Below are positions 9,429 through 17,488 of a stretch of DNA of 64,000 nucleotides, piece after piece. The stretch spans positions 62,001-126,000 of the forward strand of contig JAFSRT010000019.1 of NCBI GenBank assembly GCA_017445995.1, read 5' to 3'. A program made the translations under genes and the position numbers. How positions within the stretch are numbered: position 1 is the first letter of the stretch; each line of letters opens with the position of its first letter. Under the pieces are notes generated by a model. It was not told the origin of the DNA. It saw only the letters and a program-made list of their open reading frames with translations, and did no database searches. Source of the DNA: Clostridia bacterium (GTDB taxonomy: Bacteria; Bacillota; Clostridia; Christensenellales; Borkfalkiaceae).

Positions 9429-9933
9429 ATACTATAACGCTAACACGACCGAAATCGCCAAAAAAGCGGGCGTATCGATAGGCATTTTGTACGGATACTT
9501 TAAGGATAAAAAGGACATTTTGGTTTACGTTATAGATATTTATATCCAAAAAGTAGCCACGCCTATAATGGAATATTTCAAAAATCTTACCGCGCCCGTC
9601 GATATCAACGGAATTATCGTCGACCTTATTGAAATGACGACGAATATTCATAAGAAAAACGCTAATCTACATAACATTTTGCACTCGCTTGCAGTATCGG
9701 ACGACCACGTCAGGCGCAAGTTCTTATCGCTTGAAGACCATATCACTATTAACGCAACCGATACCTTAAAAAATCTCGGGGTTAAAATAGACGACCTTAC
9801 TGAAAAGGTGCATATCGCTATGAACTCTATTCAATCATTTTCTCACGAGTCCGTTTACGACAGGCACGAGTATATCGATTACGAAAAAATGAAATTTGAA
9901 ACTATCGCTATGATAAACGCTTTACTTAAATAA
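9406..9933 (+). pseudogene. TetR-family regulator, 5'-truncated
   Basis: The frame of 175 residues contains most of a TetR DNA-binding domain (GYYNANTTEIAKKAGVSIGILYGYFKDKKDIL) and a full-length-looking ligand domain. The first helix, some 20 residues normally found before GYYNA, is absent. In its place is MLRASSV, encoded by the end of a hairpin-chain element, with an in-frame stop two codons before the ATG and no ribosome site. I read this as a gene whose start was lost when that element came in. A short but still translated protein cannot be excluded. Its former target is not evident. Confidence 0.6.
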
Positions 9934-9937
9934 AATA

Positions 9938-9966
9938 AGCCCGCACTTTAACGCGGGCTATTATTT
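9938..9966 (+). terminator. Terminator after the TetR-like gene
   Basis: AGCCCGC pairs with GCGGGCT around an eight-base loop, followed by ATTATTTT, five bases after the TetR stop. Confidence 0.65.
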
Positions 9967-9978
9967 TAATTAAAAGTC

Positions 9979-10019
9979 AGCCCCCGATACCTTTTCGGTA
10001 TCGGGGGCTATTTTGTTTT
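9979..10019. terminator. Strong terminator hairpin near guaA
   Basis: A 13-base-pair stem, AGCCCCCGATACC with its perfect complement around TTTTC, followed by ATTTTGTTTT on the plus strand. It lies between the convergent TetR-like gene and guaA and could serve either. Confidence 0.7.
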
Positions 10020-10041
10020 ATCGGTTATATAATTTTATTTA

Positions 10042-11571
10042 TTATTCCCACTCTATCGTTGCGGGCGGTTTACTCGTTATATCGTAAACCACGCGGTTGA
10101 CGTTTTTAACTTCGTTGACTATGCGCGACGAGATTTTAGCAAGAACGTCGTGCGGGATATCCGCCCAGTCCGCCGTCATACCGTCTATACTCGTTACCGC
10201 GCGTAAAACGACGGTGTAATCATAAGTCCTTTCGTCCCCCATAACGCCTACCGTACGCATATCGGTAAGAACGGCAAAATATTGCCAAATGTCTCTATCA
10301 AGTTTGGCGTTTAATATTTCTTCGCGGAAGATAGCGTCCGCGTCCTGACAAATCCTTACTTTTTTCGGCGTGATATTACCGATAATTCTTACCGCTAATC
10401 CCGGGCCGGGGAAAGGCTGGCGCATAACGATATTTTCAGGTAAGCCGAGTGCTAACCCTAATTCCCTTACTTCGTCTTTAAATAGGCTACGAAGCGGTTC
10501 GATTATTTCTTTGAAATCGACAACGGACGGCAATCCGCCGACGTTGTGGTGCGATTTTATTACCGCACTCTTTCCAAGCCCGCTTTCTATTACGTCGGGA
10601 TAAATCGTGCCCTGAACGAGATAATCTACCTTGCCTATCTTTTTCGCTTCAACGTCGAAAACGTCGATAAACGATTTACCTATTATCTTGCGCTTTTTTT
10701 CGGGTTCTTTAACGCCCCTTAACGCGCCGAGAAAATATTTGCCCGCGTCGACTTTAATAAGGTTCATACCCATTTGGTCTTTAAAGACCTTCATAACGCC
10801 GTCCGCTTCGTTTTTTCTTAATAGTCCGTGGTCAACGAACACGCAGGTCAGTTGGTCGCCCACCGCTTTATGTAAAAGGGTTGCGGCAACCGCGCTGTCT
10901 ACCCCGCCGCTCATGGCGCAAAGCACCTTCCCGTCGCCTACCTTCGCCCTTATTTTGTCAATCTGTTCCTTTGCGTAATCGCCCATTTGCCAGTCGCCCG
11001 TTGCACCGCAGACCTTATATAAAAAGTTTTTAAGTATAAGATTGCCGTTTTCGGTATGCACGACTTCGGGGTGAAATTGCACGGCGTAAATATTTTTTTC
11101 TCTGTTCTCAAACGCACCGACCTTACACGTCTTCGTCGACGCGATAATCTTAAACCCGTTCGGCAGTTCGCTTACTTGGTCGGTATGACTCATCCAGCAA
11201 ACGCCGTTAGGAACGTTTTCGAAAATAACGCTTTTTTTATACTCGATTTCCTGCTTGCCGTATTCTCTCGTCTTTGCGTGAATAACTTTTCCGCCGTTAA
11301 GGTAAGCCGTCAACTGCATACCGTAGCAAATACCGAGAACGGGAATACCTAAAGAAAATATCTCTTTATCGACGGTCGGCGCGTCTTCCCCGAAAACGCT
11401 GTTCGGCCCGCCCGTAAAGATTATTCCGATAGGATTATAACTCTTTATCTTTTCAAGGCTGATATTAAACGGCACGAGTTCGGCATATACGCCGAGATTT
11501 CTCACCCGCCTTACGATAAGTTGATTGTACTGCCCGCCGAAGTCGATAACTAAAACCGTTTGATGTGTCAT
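10042..11571 (-). CDS. guaA: GMP synthase (glutamine-hydrolysing)
   Basis: 509 residues, full length. The N-terminal class I glutaminase domain has its nucleophile at C82 in GICYGMQ and the H-P-E triad element in AVQFHPEV. The ATP-pyrophosphatase domain carries SGGVDSAV, and the C-terminal dimerisation domain ends [12 protein letters not shown], as in known GuaA. It converts XMP, ATP and glutamine to GMP, the last step of guanine nucleotide synthesis. Monocistronic, with ribosome site AAGGAG. The leader shows no purine riboswitch that I can recognise. Confidence 0.97.
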   Translation of the reverse strand: MTHQTVLVIDFGGQYNQLIVRRVRNLGVYAELVPFNISLEKIKSYNPIGIIFTGGPNSVFGEDAPTVDKEIFSLGIPVLGICYGMQLTAYLNGGKVIHAKTREYGKQEIEYKKSVIFENVPNGVCWMSHTDQVSELPNGFKIIASTKTCKVGAFENREKNIYAVQFHPEVVHTENGNLILKNFLYKVCGATGDWQMGDYAKEQIDKIRAKVGDGKVLCAMSGGVDSAVAATLLHKAVGDQLTCVFVDHGLLRKNEADGVMKVFKDQMGMNLIKVDAGKYFLGALRGVKEPEKKRKIIGKSFIDVFDVEAKKIGKVDYLVQGTIYPDVIESGLGKSAVIKSHHNVGGLPSVVDFKEIIEPLRSLFKDEVRELGLALGLPENIVMRQPFPGPGLAVRIIGNITPKKVRICQDADAIFREEILNAKLDRDIWQYFAVLTDMRTVGVMGDERTYDYTVVLRAVTSIDGMTADWADIPHDVLAKISSRIVNEVKNVNRVVYDITSKPPATIEWE

Positions 11572-11717
11572 TTTTTCTCCTTAAATGCATCATAAATAAT
11601 CTACGGTTTAATTCTACCATTAAAATAAAAAACTTGCTATAATTTTTATATAATATTAGTTTATAGTTAGGTTTAGTTGTTCTTATTATATGACAATACC
11701 CCGACTTTTATATAATT

Positions 11718-11753
11718 AAAAATACCCGACGGCGAAGATTTATCGTGCCGTCG
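11718..11753 (-). terminator. Terminator-like hairpin after the STAS remnant
   Basis: On the minus strand CGACGGC pairs with GCCGTCG around a 13-base loop, followed by GGTATTTTTAATT. It lies 40 bases after the stop of the 145-residue frame. Confidence 0.5.
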
Positions 11754-11795
11754 AGCATTTAATTAAGTTATCGTTCGTTAAATTTTTAATACGGG

Positions 11796-12233
11796 TTATA
11801 CACCGTTTATTCGATATCCCATCCAGTATGAAATGCCGACCGAAGGCATCACGCCGTAACCTTCCACGTCGCACCCCTTAAACCTTAACCTTATGAATAT
11901 GTCGTCGTCAACGGAATATTCGTTAAGTGCCGCCCTGAACGCCGCAGGCGAATAGTCGGTAAACTGCGTAATCTTCGTTCTCTCTTCGCTACTTAAACGC
12001 ACCGCAAACTCCAACTGTGCGTTCACGAAATCGTTTTCGCCTTCACCCGTTTTATGCGTAACGACTATCGGTTGTAAATCTCCGCGTTCTTTCAACTCTG
12101 CACCCGTAATAGGCAAGAACTCTATCGTATCGGTTTTAAATATTTCGTTGCCCTGAACGTTTATTATCTTTTGTGCGGACAACAAAACACGCAAGCCCGC
12201 TGACGATATATATTCAAGTTTATTCAAGTCCAT
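11796..12233 (-). pseudogene. Anti-anti-sigma (STAS) remnant joined to an unknown C-terminal part
   Basis: The first 27 residues (MDLNKLEYISSAGLRVLLSAQKIINVQG) are the central helix region of a STAS-domain anti-sigma antagonist, including the SSAGL serine that is phosphorylated in the family. The 40 or so residues that should precede it are missing: the frame extends only a few codons upstream (DGVYALI) before a TAG, and no ribosome site is present. The remaining 115 residues match nothing I recognise and show no membrane segment. The most likely reading is a decayed fusion of two fragments. Confidence 0.5.
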
Positions 12234-12360
12234 TATAAGGGCGTAAACGCCGTCTATCTAATCTTTATTGCTTATGTAAAATATTCTTGGGGCGGGGCTA
12301 GAAAAACCCTATACTACGCAATTCGAAAAAAGAAACCTTATATAAACTTTGCTGAATAAG

Positions 12361-12394
12361 AAAAGCGGTTGAAATTGTCTCAACCGCCTTTTTT
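12361..12394 (-). terminator. Terminator of the MATE gene
   Basis: On the minus strand GGCGGTTGA pairs with TCAACCGC around seven bases, followed by TTTTCTT, immediately after the MATE stop codon. Confidence 0.7.
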
Positions 12395-13714
12395 CTATTC
12401 AATATTTAATATATTTATTTTTCTCTTTTTAAGCAAATAGATATAAACGCCAAGCGACACGATACCGTCAAAAGCGTTTCCTATACCGAACATCAGAGCA
12501 ATTCCTATAAGCGAAGGTTCCCAAACTCCCGTTACGTACAGTATAAAGCATATCCCGTAATAAACTGTGTTAGTTACTATCGACTCAAACAGCATATAAC
12601 TCGTTTTGCCTATACCGTAGAAAATTGCGTCGAAAACGTTTTGAAATGCAAACACCATGTAGAAACCAAGCAAAACCATAACGAGTTCAAACAGTTTGTC
12701 TACGTCGTTAAACTGCAAAACGTTGGCCATAAACGGTTTCCATAGCGGAATCGTTATACACCACAATAAGCAAACTATCGTCGTAATACTAAAATAGCCA
12801 AGCGACTTGTTTTGTATTGCTTTCTCATCTTCGGCACAATCTTTTTTGATAAGTTCGCCGAGTTGTAATATAGGCAGTAATAACCAACCCCAGATAAAAT
12901 TGTTTGCAACCCAGTACGTCCCCTGTTCGCCTACGACGTTTACCATACGGCAAATCATAAGCATATAGGCAATATTCCGAACAAAAGATTCTAACCCAGA
13001 TATTCCGCCTATTTTAACAAACTCTTTCATCCACGAAAAATCAAGTTTGCTTTTTACAAATATTTTAATGTTTTCTTTGTTGACTAAAATCAAAGAAAGA
13101 ACAAACAGCACTACGTTTACGATAATGTTGGTTATCCCTATTCCGTTCACGCCGAGTTTTGCCGACACGCCGATATTTGAAACCAAAAACGTGTCAAGCA
13201 AAACACACATTACAAGTTTTAATCCCGTTAAATAATACAGATATTTTTGCTTGCCTATTTGCACTAAAACGACGAGTAAAAAACTTGATAGTATTCCCAC
13301 TAAACTCGCAACCGTTTCTATTCTTATGTAAGTTGCCGATTGTTCGATAATCTCCGTGCTTGTCGCCATTAAAGATAATAAAGGCTTAGCAAAAATAAAA
13401 ATGATTAGTGATAAAACAAAGTAAATGGCAAAAGAAACGATCATGCCTGTTTTTACTCTGTTCGTCAATTTTTCCTTATCGCTTATCACTTTACCCATAA
13501 AGAAGTAAAGCGGAAAAATAATTCCTTCCTGTATGATTTCGTAGAATAGATTTACCCACGATAACTGCCCCGCTATCGAAAACGAGTATTCGCTCGGAAA
13601 ACCACCCAAAAAGAATACTCTTACCGTTGTATATAGCGTGGGAACTAATCCTAAAACGATAAGGGCAAAGAATAGTTTATAATCGATTTTCTTTAACGAT
13701 TTTATCAGTCTCAT
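12395..13714 (-). CDS. MATE-family multidrug exporter
   Basis: 439 residues with about twelve membrane helices in two repeats of six, the topology of MATE cation-coupled drug exporters. Typical features are an N-terminal helix followed by the loop with QLSWVNLFYEIIQEGIIFPLYFF, a central linker near KFVKIGGISGLESFVRN, and helix ends marked by paired lysines. Substrate cannot be read from sequence. It is followed upstream by an antibiotic-type acetyltransferase and a flavodoxin, which suggests a defence or detoxification group, but a shared transcript is not proven. Confidence 0.85.
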   Translation of the reverse strand: MRLIKSLKKIDYKLFFALIVLGLVPTLYTTVRVFFLGGFPSEYSFSIAGQLSWVNLFYEIIQEGIIFPLYFFMGKVISDKEKLTNRVKTGMIVSFAIYFVLSLIIFIFAKPLLSLMATSTEIIEQSATYIRIETVASLVGILSSFLLVVLVQIGKQKYLYYLTGLKLVMCVLLDTFLVSNIGVSAKLGVNGIGITNIIVNVVLFVLSLILVNKENIKIFVKSKLDFSWMKEFVKIGGISGLESFVRNIAYMLMICRMVNVVGEQGTYWVANNFIWGWLLLPILQLGELIKKDCAEDEKAIQNKSLGYFSITTIVCLLWCITIPLWKPFMANVLQFNDVDKLFELVMVLLGFYMVFAFQNVFDAIFYGIGKTSYMLFESIVTNTVYYGICFILYVTGVWEPSLIGIALMFGIGNAFDGIVSLGVYIYLLKKRKINILNIE

Positions 13715-13739
13715 AATCCTTTAATACTACATAATTTTT

Positions 13740-14369
13740 CTATAACATTTTTTTGATTTCCGACTTAACTTTCTCTAAATCACTACAAGAAAGTATCGGT
13801 ATCAGTTTATTTATTTCTTCTATACTTTTATCCCACCATTTGAACTTTATAAGTAAGTCGATAAGTTCGTCGTCAAACCGTTTTTTCTTAATGGTAGCAG
13901 GGTTTCCGACCGCAACGGAATACGGCGGAATATCTTTCGCCACCACGCTGTTTGCACCTATTATCGCACCGTCGCCGATATGGACACCCGGCAAAATCGT
14001 AACGTTTTGCCCTATCCAAACGTCGTTTCCAACGACTGTATCGCCCTTATTCGGCAAATCTTTGATATTCGGTTTTTGCTCCCAACCTTCAAAAATATAA
14101 AACGGAAAAGTAGAAACGGCGTTTAACTGATGATTTGCACCGTTCATAATAAATTCTACGTTATTCCCTATCTGACAAAACTTGCCGATTATAAGTTTGT
14201 CGCCGATAAAATCGTAATGATGGGTAACGTGGCTTTCAAAATCTTCGCCTGCAAAATACGAAAAGTCCCCGACGACAATATTTTTGTTTTTTACCGTCGG
14301 TTTTATATACGTTACTTTATCACTATTTAAACACGAACTTGCTTTTTCGGGATTCGGAATATTTTTCAT
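13740..14369 (-). CDS. Vat-like streptogramin A / xenobiotic O-acetyltransferase
   Basis: 209 residues of left-handed beta-helix hexapeptide repeats, typical of the Vat/XAT class. The signatures IIGKFCQIGNNVEFIMNGANH, KGDTVVGNDVWIGQNVTILPGV and IIGANSVVAKDIPPYSVAVGNPA are close to Vat(A-D) proteins. H80 in NGANH corresponds to their catalytic histidine. Such enzymes acetylate streptogramin A; chromosomal relatives may use other small acceptors, so resistance is inference. The gene is ten bases from the flavodoxin upstream and 25 from the MATE gene downstream. Confidence 0.85.
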   Translation of the reverse strand: MKNIPNPEKASSCLNSDKVTYIKPTVKNKNIVVGDFSYFAGEDFESHVTHHYDFIGDKLIIGKFCQIGNNVEFIMNGANHQLNAVSTFPFYIFEGWEQKPNIKDLPNKGDTVVGNDVWIGQNVTILPGVHIGDGAIIGANSVVAKDIPPYSVAVGNPATIKKKRFDDELIDLLIKFKWWDKSIEEINKLIPILSCSDLEKVKSEIKKML

Positions 14370-14378
14370 AAACTTTCT

Positions 14379-14840
14379 CTAAATAATTTCTTTAATAAAC
14401 TGCTCTAACTGGGCAGTGGTATTCAGTTTCTTGCCGTTTATAATTTTCGCCGTAGTGCTTTTTGCTAAATCGTCTTTTGCCTTTCCGAGACCGCTGCCGC
14501 CACTCGTTGCCCAAATAATAATTTCCTTGTCGCTAAAATCATACGCTTCCAAAAAGGTATTGACGATAGTCGGCGCAGTGTACCACCATACGGGATAGCC
14601 GAGCAGTATCCTATCATACTGTGAAACGTCTATATCGCCCGTTATAATCTCGGGGCGGGAAGACTTATCTTTCATTTCAAGCGTGCTACGGGAATTTTTA
14701 TCCATCCAGTTAAGGTTTTTGTCCGTATAAGGCACTACGGGTTTAATTTCATAAATGTCGCAATTTAGTTTGCTTGCAAGTTTATTTGCCACACCTTTTG
14801 TTACACCACTTGCCGAAAAATACACTACTAAAGTTTTCAT
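14379..14840 (-). CDS. Flavodoxin
   Basis: 153 residues from the ATG at 14838-14840. A GTG four codons earlier is possible but has no better ribosome site. The start MKTLVVYFSASGVTKGVA is the FMN phosphate-binding loop of flavodoxins; YPVWWYTAPTIVNTFLEAYDF and WATSGGSGLGKAKDDL form the two flavin-flanking loops. It belongs to the group that includes a conserved YPVWW, found in many Clostridia. Likely a low-potential electron carrier or an NAD(P)H-linked reductase partner. It sits 20 bases after the DUF1643 gene. Confidence 0.88.
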   Translation of the reverse strand: MKTLVVYFSASGVTKGVANKLASKLNCDIYEIKPVVPYTDKNLNWMDKNSRSTLEMKDKSSRPEIITGDIDVSQYDRILLGYPVWWYTAPTIVNTFLEAYDFSDKEIIIWATSGGSGLGKAKDDLAKSTTAKIINGKKLNTTAQLEQFIKEII

Positions 14841-14859
14841 ATGCTTTCTCACTTTTTGT

Positions 14860-15354
14860 CTAAATTAATTGTAAAACTGCATCGTTTTTTTGATATAACG
14901 GATGTACGGGCTTTCCCTCTTTTGTCAATTTTATTATGTAAACCTTTTTATTTTTAGCTTTTAACAGTTCCGTTATTTGGTTTAGACAGCCCTTTAAGTA
15001 TTTTCTTTTCGATATTAGATTTCCATAAGCAAACAGAATATCGCTTTCCTTAAAGGTGTCCAAATTATGAGATATAATTTCCAAATTTCTTTTTATTATT
15101 GGTTCGTCAGCAATCTTATGTAAGTCATCTGGGTTTGTCGCCCTTTGTGGATAAATATTTAACATTATCCAGTTTTCATATCCGTTAAAGCGTGCGATTT
15201 TTATTATTTTGTTAATCGTATTATCTAAACAATCGGGACAAGCCGTGCTTGGATTTATACCGAAACATATTAAAGTCCTACCCCTTTCATCAAAAATCTG
15301 TCCTAATGCATAGCGATTATTATTTTCGCTGTCTCTTTCGTAAACCCATCTCAT
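14860..15354 (-). CDS. DUF1643 domain protein
   Basis: 164 residues. The DUF1643 pattern is clear: CFGINPSTACPDCLDNTINKIIKIARFNGYENWIMLNIYPQRATNPDDL, then DILFAYGNLISKRKYL. The biochemical role of the family is not known to me. The fold is compact and cytosolic, without signal or membrane segments. It is the first of four leftward genes (DUF1643, flavodoxin, acetyltransferase, MATE) with short gaps, placed between a STAS remnant and a tRNA-Leu gene, so probably acquired. Confidence 0.8.
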   Translation of the reverse strand: MRWVYERDSENNNRYALGQIFDERGRTLICFGINPSTACPDCLDNTINKIIKIARFNGYENWIMLNIYPQRATNPDDLHKIADEPIIKRNLEIISHNLDTFKESDILFAYGNLISKRKYLKGCLNQITELLKAKNKKVYIIKLTKEGKPVHPLYQKNDAVLQLI

Positions 15355-15542
15355 AAATAAATTGTACCACTTTTTACTTGTTTTTTCAAGTCGTTATAAG
15401 GTTCAAATCCCGCCCAAAACACATTTTAACCCACTTTACCTATGTTTGTATGTAGGGTATTTTTTCGTTTTTTGGACATAAAAAAAAGACCCTTGAAAAT
15501 CAAGAGCGCGCAAAATCGCTAATTTTTACCTAAAAATATGCA

Positions 15543-15581
15543 AAAGTGGGTCAAAAGCCAAAAGACTTTTCGACCCACTTT
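15543..15581. terminator. Terminator of first tRNA-tail unit
   Basis: AAAGTGGGTC pairs with GACCCACTTT, with an inner AAAAG/CTTTT stem. It ends three bases before a copy of the tRNA-Leu 3' end. Confidence 0.6.
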
Positions 15582-15741
15582 CATGGTGCGAATGGCAGGA
15601 TTTTTTCTTGCCTTTTGCAAAACATTTTCAGTAATATTTACTTTGTGTTTTGCAAAAGCCTTCGGTCACCGCTAAAAATATGCCAAGTCAAGGCATATTT
15701 TTTTTACGCTGTTTCAAATCCTGCCTTATCAACTTATCACC

Positions 15742-15783
15742 AAAAAAAACAACCGATACCTTATCGGTTCGGTTGATTTTTTT
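15742..15783. terminator. Terminator of second tRNA-tail unit
   Basis: CAACCGA-T-ACC pairs with GGT-TCGGTTG around TTATC, flanked by A8 and T7, so it can work in both directions. It directly precedes the second copy of the tRNA-Leu 3' end. Confidence 0.65.
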
Positions 15784-15822
15784 GGTGCGAATGGCAGGAT
15801 TTGCTTCTCTCGAGCCTCCCGA

Positions 15823-15875
15823 TAAACTGTCCACAGGACAGTTTAGTCCTTCGGACAAATTGCCTACGGCAATTT
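15823..15875. repeat. Chain of three short hairpins
   Basis: TAAACTGTCC-ACA-GGACAGTTTA (10 bp), GTCC-TTC-GGAC (4 bp) and AAATTGCC-TAC-GGCAATTT (8 bp) abut without spacers, all with three-base loops. The core CTGTCCACAGGACAG is close to CAGTCCACTGGACTG at the tRNA-Ala locus. Confidence 0.75.
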
Positions 15876-15912
15876 TCTCCTAATTCAAATCCTGCTCATT
15901 TGTCGTTCATGC

Positions 15913-15948
15913 AAAAACTCCGCCACCCTTTTGGATAGCGGAGTTTTT
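15913..15948. terminator. Terminator of tRNA-Leu (CAG)
   Basis: AAAAACTCCGC pairs with GCGGAGTTTTT around 14 bases, one base beyond the CCA end of the tRNA on the minus strand. Confidence 0.75.
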
Positions 15949-15949
15949 G

Positions 15950-16035
15950 TGGTGCGAATGGCAGGATTTGAACCTGTACGCTTTTGGGGCATAAGAACCT
16001 GAATCTTACGTGTCTGCCAGTTCCACCACATTCGC
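15950..16035 (-). tRNA. tRNA-Leu (CAG)
   Basis: An 86-base class II tRNA with encoded CCA, read on the minus strand. Acceptor GCGAATG pairs with CATTCGC, the anticodon stem TAAGA/TCTTA encloses TTCAGGT with anticodon CAG, and a long variable arm precedes the T-arm CAGGTTCAAATCCTG. A promoter is found just upstream. Copies of its 3' end are repeated downstream. Confidence 0.95.
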
Positions 16036-16045
16036 ATTTTTCTTG

Positions 16046-16074
16046 ATTATATCAAATATTAAAATAATTGTAAA
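16046..16074 (-). promoter_or_regulatory. Promoter of tRNA-Leu (CAG)
   Basis: On the minus strand TTTACA (16069-16074) and TATAAT (16046-16051) are 17 bases apart, ten bases before the tRNA. Confidence 0.7.
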
Positions 16075-16116
16075 GTTTTTATAGCATTTATCTATAAAAT
16101 AAGGTATAATATATTT

Positions 16117-16788
16117 ATGAATATTCTTCCTATCGCTTACGTTAAAACCGAAATTAAAGGAAAATTCGGCGTGCCACGGCAAAGCGGACGCGTTAAGTCG
16201 CTTCTCGGCGAAATTATCTTTTATCCGCCCTATAACGACGCGGACGCGGTAAGAGATATCGAACAGTTTTCTCACCTTTGGCTTATATTCGATTTTTCTC
16301 TTAACCATAAGGACGCGTTCTCGCCACTCGTTCGCCCGCCACGGCTTGGCGGAAATAAAAAAGTGGGCGTTTTTGCAAGCCGTTCTTCCTTTCGCCCCAA
16401 CAATTTAGGGCTATCCTGCGTTAAACTCGAAAAGGTCATAAAAAACGGAAACACTTTTTCTCTTCTTGTTTCGGGCGTTGACCTTGCGGACGGTACGCCT
16501 ATTTACGACGTTAAACCCTATCTTAACTTCTCGGACGCTATCCCCGACGCAAAATGCGGATACGCGGAAGAAAATAAAGACCACTTGTTAAAAGTAGTTT
16601 TCGACGAAAAGATTTTTCTTGATTTTCCGAAAGACAAATTGCCGACGCTTATCGGCTGTATCGCGGAAGACCCCCGCCCGTCCTACCAAAACGATGACAG
16701 AGTTTACGCGATAACATACTTAAACTTCGACGTATCTTTTACCGTTTCAGGCGACGTTGCGACAATTATCGGCGTTAAAAAACTATAA
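16117..16788 (+). CDS. trmO: tRNA (N6-threonylcarbamoyladenosine-N6)-methyltransferase TrmO
   Basis: 223 residues. The TrmO/YaeB/TsaA beta-barrel domain is clear from the start (LPIAYVKTEIKGKFGVPRQSG), through the SAM-binding block RPPRLGGNKKVGVFASRSSFRPNNLGLSCVKLEKV, to the C-terminal VDLADGTPIYDVKPYLNFSDAIPDA. The enzyme methylates t6A37 in threonine tRNA using S-adenosylmethionine. A small C-terminal domain (RPSYQNDDRVYAITYLNFDVSF) follows, as in the longer TrmO forms. The ribosome site is weak (AAGG) and a TATAAT lies only six bases before the ATG, so a second promoter further up is likely. Confidence 0.92.
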   Translation: MNILPIAYVKTEIKGKFGVPRQSGRVKSLLGEIIFYPPYNDADAVRDIEQFSHLWLIFDFSLNHKDAFSPLVRPPRLGGNKKVGVFASRSSFRPNNLGLSCVKLEKVIKNGNTFSLLVSGVDLADGTPIYDVKPYLNFSDAIPDAKCGYAEENKDHLLKVVFDEKIFLDFPKDKLPTLIGCIAEDPRPSYQNDDRVYAITYLNFDVSFTVSGDVATIIGVKKL

Positions 16789-16790
16789 CT

Positions 16791-16820
16791 AAAAAGAACC
16801 CGCGGTCGGGTTCTTTTTTT
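16791..16820 (+). terminator. Terminator of trmO
   Basis: AAAAAGAACCCG pairs with CGGGTTCTTTTT around CGGT, followed by more T. It lies three bases after the trmO stop. Confidence 0.8.
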
Positions 16821-16852
16821 CGGGTTCTTTTTTATCGTTTTTTTAAATTATT

Positions 16853-17398
16853 TTACTTATTAAGCCACGCGATAAAATCGTTAAAGGAATTAACTAACGC
16901 GTCTTTATCGGCGTTATTTAGGATATAGTAGTCGGCTTTTGCGATAGGACCGCCCTTTTCAAGATTTTCTATTTCGGAAATATCTCTGCCGTCCACTTCT
17001 TCCGCGGTAAGCGGTCTAATCGGGCGGTTTTTCAACCTTTCTTTTCTTATATACCCGTTAGTTATTACCGCTAAAACGACCATATCTTTATACTTTTCTT
17101 TAAGCAAGGTGTATTCAGACCACGAATACAGCCCGTCTAAAACTATATCTTTCCCCGAAAGCGAATCAATCTTATTAACGGCAAGCATAGCGTAAGCCGC
17201 TTTACCGTATTCCTTACGTATTCCTTCGCGTATCGTCTTTTCGTTTTCTTCGTTTACGGGAAGACCCCTTCTTTTAAGTTCGTCCATAGTAAGATCACCG
17301 AAATGAATACAGGTATAACCCCTTTCTATAAACAGATTCGTAATTTCCGATTTTCCCGCACCGCACATTCCGACAACGGCTACTAATTTGTTTTTCAT
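16853..17398 (-). CDS. P-loop nucleotide kinase-like protein (UPF0200 / dephospho-CoA-kinase-like)
   Basis: 181 residues. The Walker A loop GMCGAGKSE is at residues 10-18, followed by a block resembling archaeal UPF0200 kinases (FIERGYTCIHFGDLTMDELKRRGLPVNEENE). An RKERLKNRPIRPLTAEEVDGRD segment supplies lid arginines and ADYYILNN a late strand typical of nucleoside or dephospho-CoA kinases. The real substrate is unknown. It has its own ribosome site (AGGAGAAG) and is not obviously in an operon with copper genes downstream. Confidence 0.7.
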   Translation of the reverse strand: MKNKLVAVVGMCGAGKSEITNLFIERGYTCIHFGDLTMDELKRRGLPVNEENEKTIREGIRKEYGKAAYAMLAVNKIDSLSGKDIVLDGLYSWSEYTLLKEKYKDMVVLAVITNGYIRKERLKNRPIRPLTAEEVDGRDISEIENLEKGGPIAKADYYILNNADKDALVNSFNDFIAWLNK

Positions 17399-17488
17399 AC
17401 GCTTCTCCTATTAAAGTTATCTATCTTATTATAACATTTTACCGCGGTTTGTCAAGATAAAACGCTTTATCTTTCCGTTTTAAGTGCA

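Larger units (their letters stand above)
15355..15949. repeat. Tandem tRNA-Leu tail / terminator / hairpin-chain region
   Basis: No gene here. Three units of the same kind lie left of tRNA-Leu(CAG). Each unit reads, on the plus strand: an inverted T-arm fragment (TTCAAATCC at 15402, 15713, 15884), a terminator (15543-15581, 15742-15783, 15913-15948), then TGGTGCGAATGGCAGGATT, the complement of the tRNA 3' end (15584, 15783, and 15950 in the gene itself). Between units are palindromes: a 13-bp stem 15612-15658 enclosing a smaller hairpin, a 9-bp stem 15676-15700, and three hairpins in series (15823-15845, 15846-15856, 15857-15875). Confidence 0.75.

Noticed and set aside
11572-11795. Purine riboswitch upstream of guaA.
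   Set aside because: The leader is short and AT-rich with no three-way junction pattern or conserved loop sequences on the coding strand.
15546-15883. Two overlapping plus-strand frames of 76 and 77 codons left of tRNA-Leu.
   Set aside because: They run through terminators, tRNA-tail copies and hairpins, have no ribosome site and no domain; they are accidental frames.
15584-15969. Integron-like attC sites or a chromosomal integron cassette array.
   Set aside because: No integrase gene, no cassette frames, and the repeated piece is plainly the tRNA 3' end with terminators.
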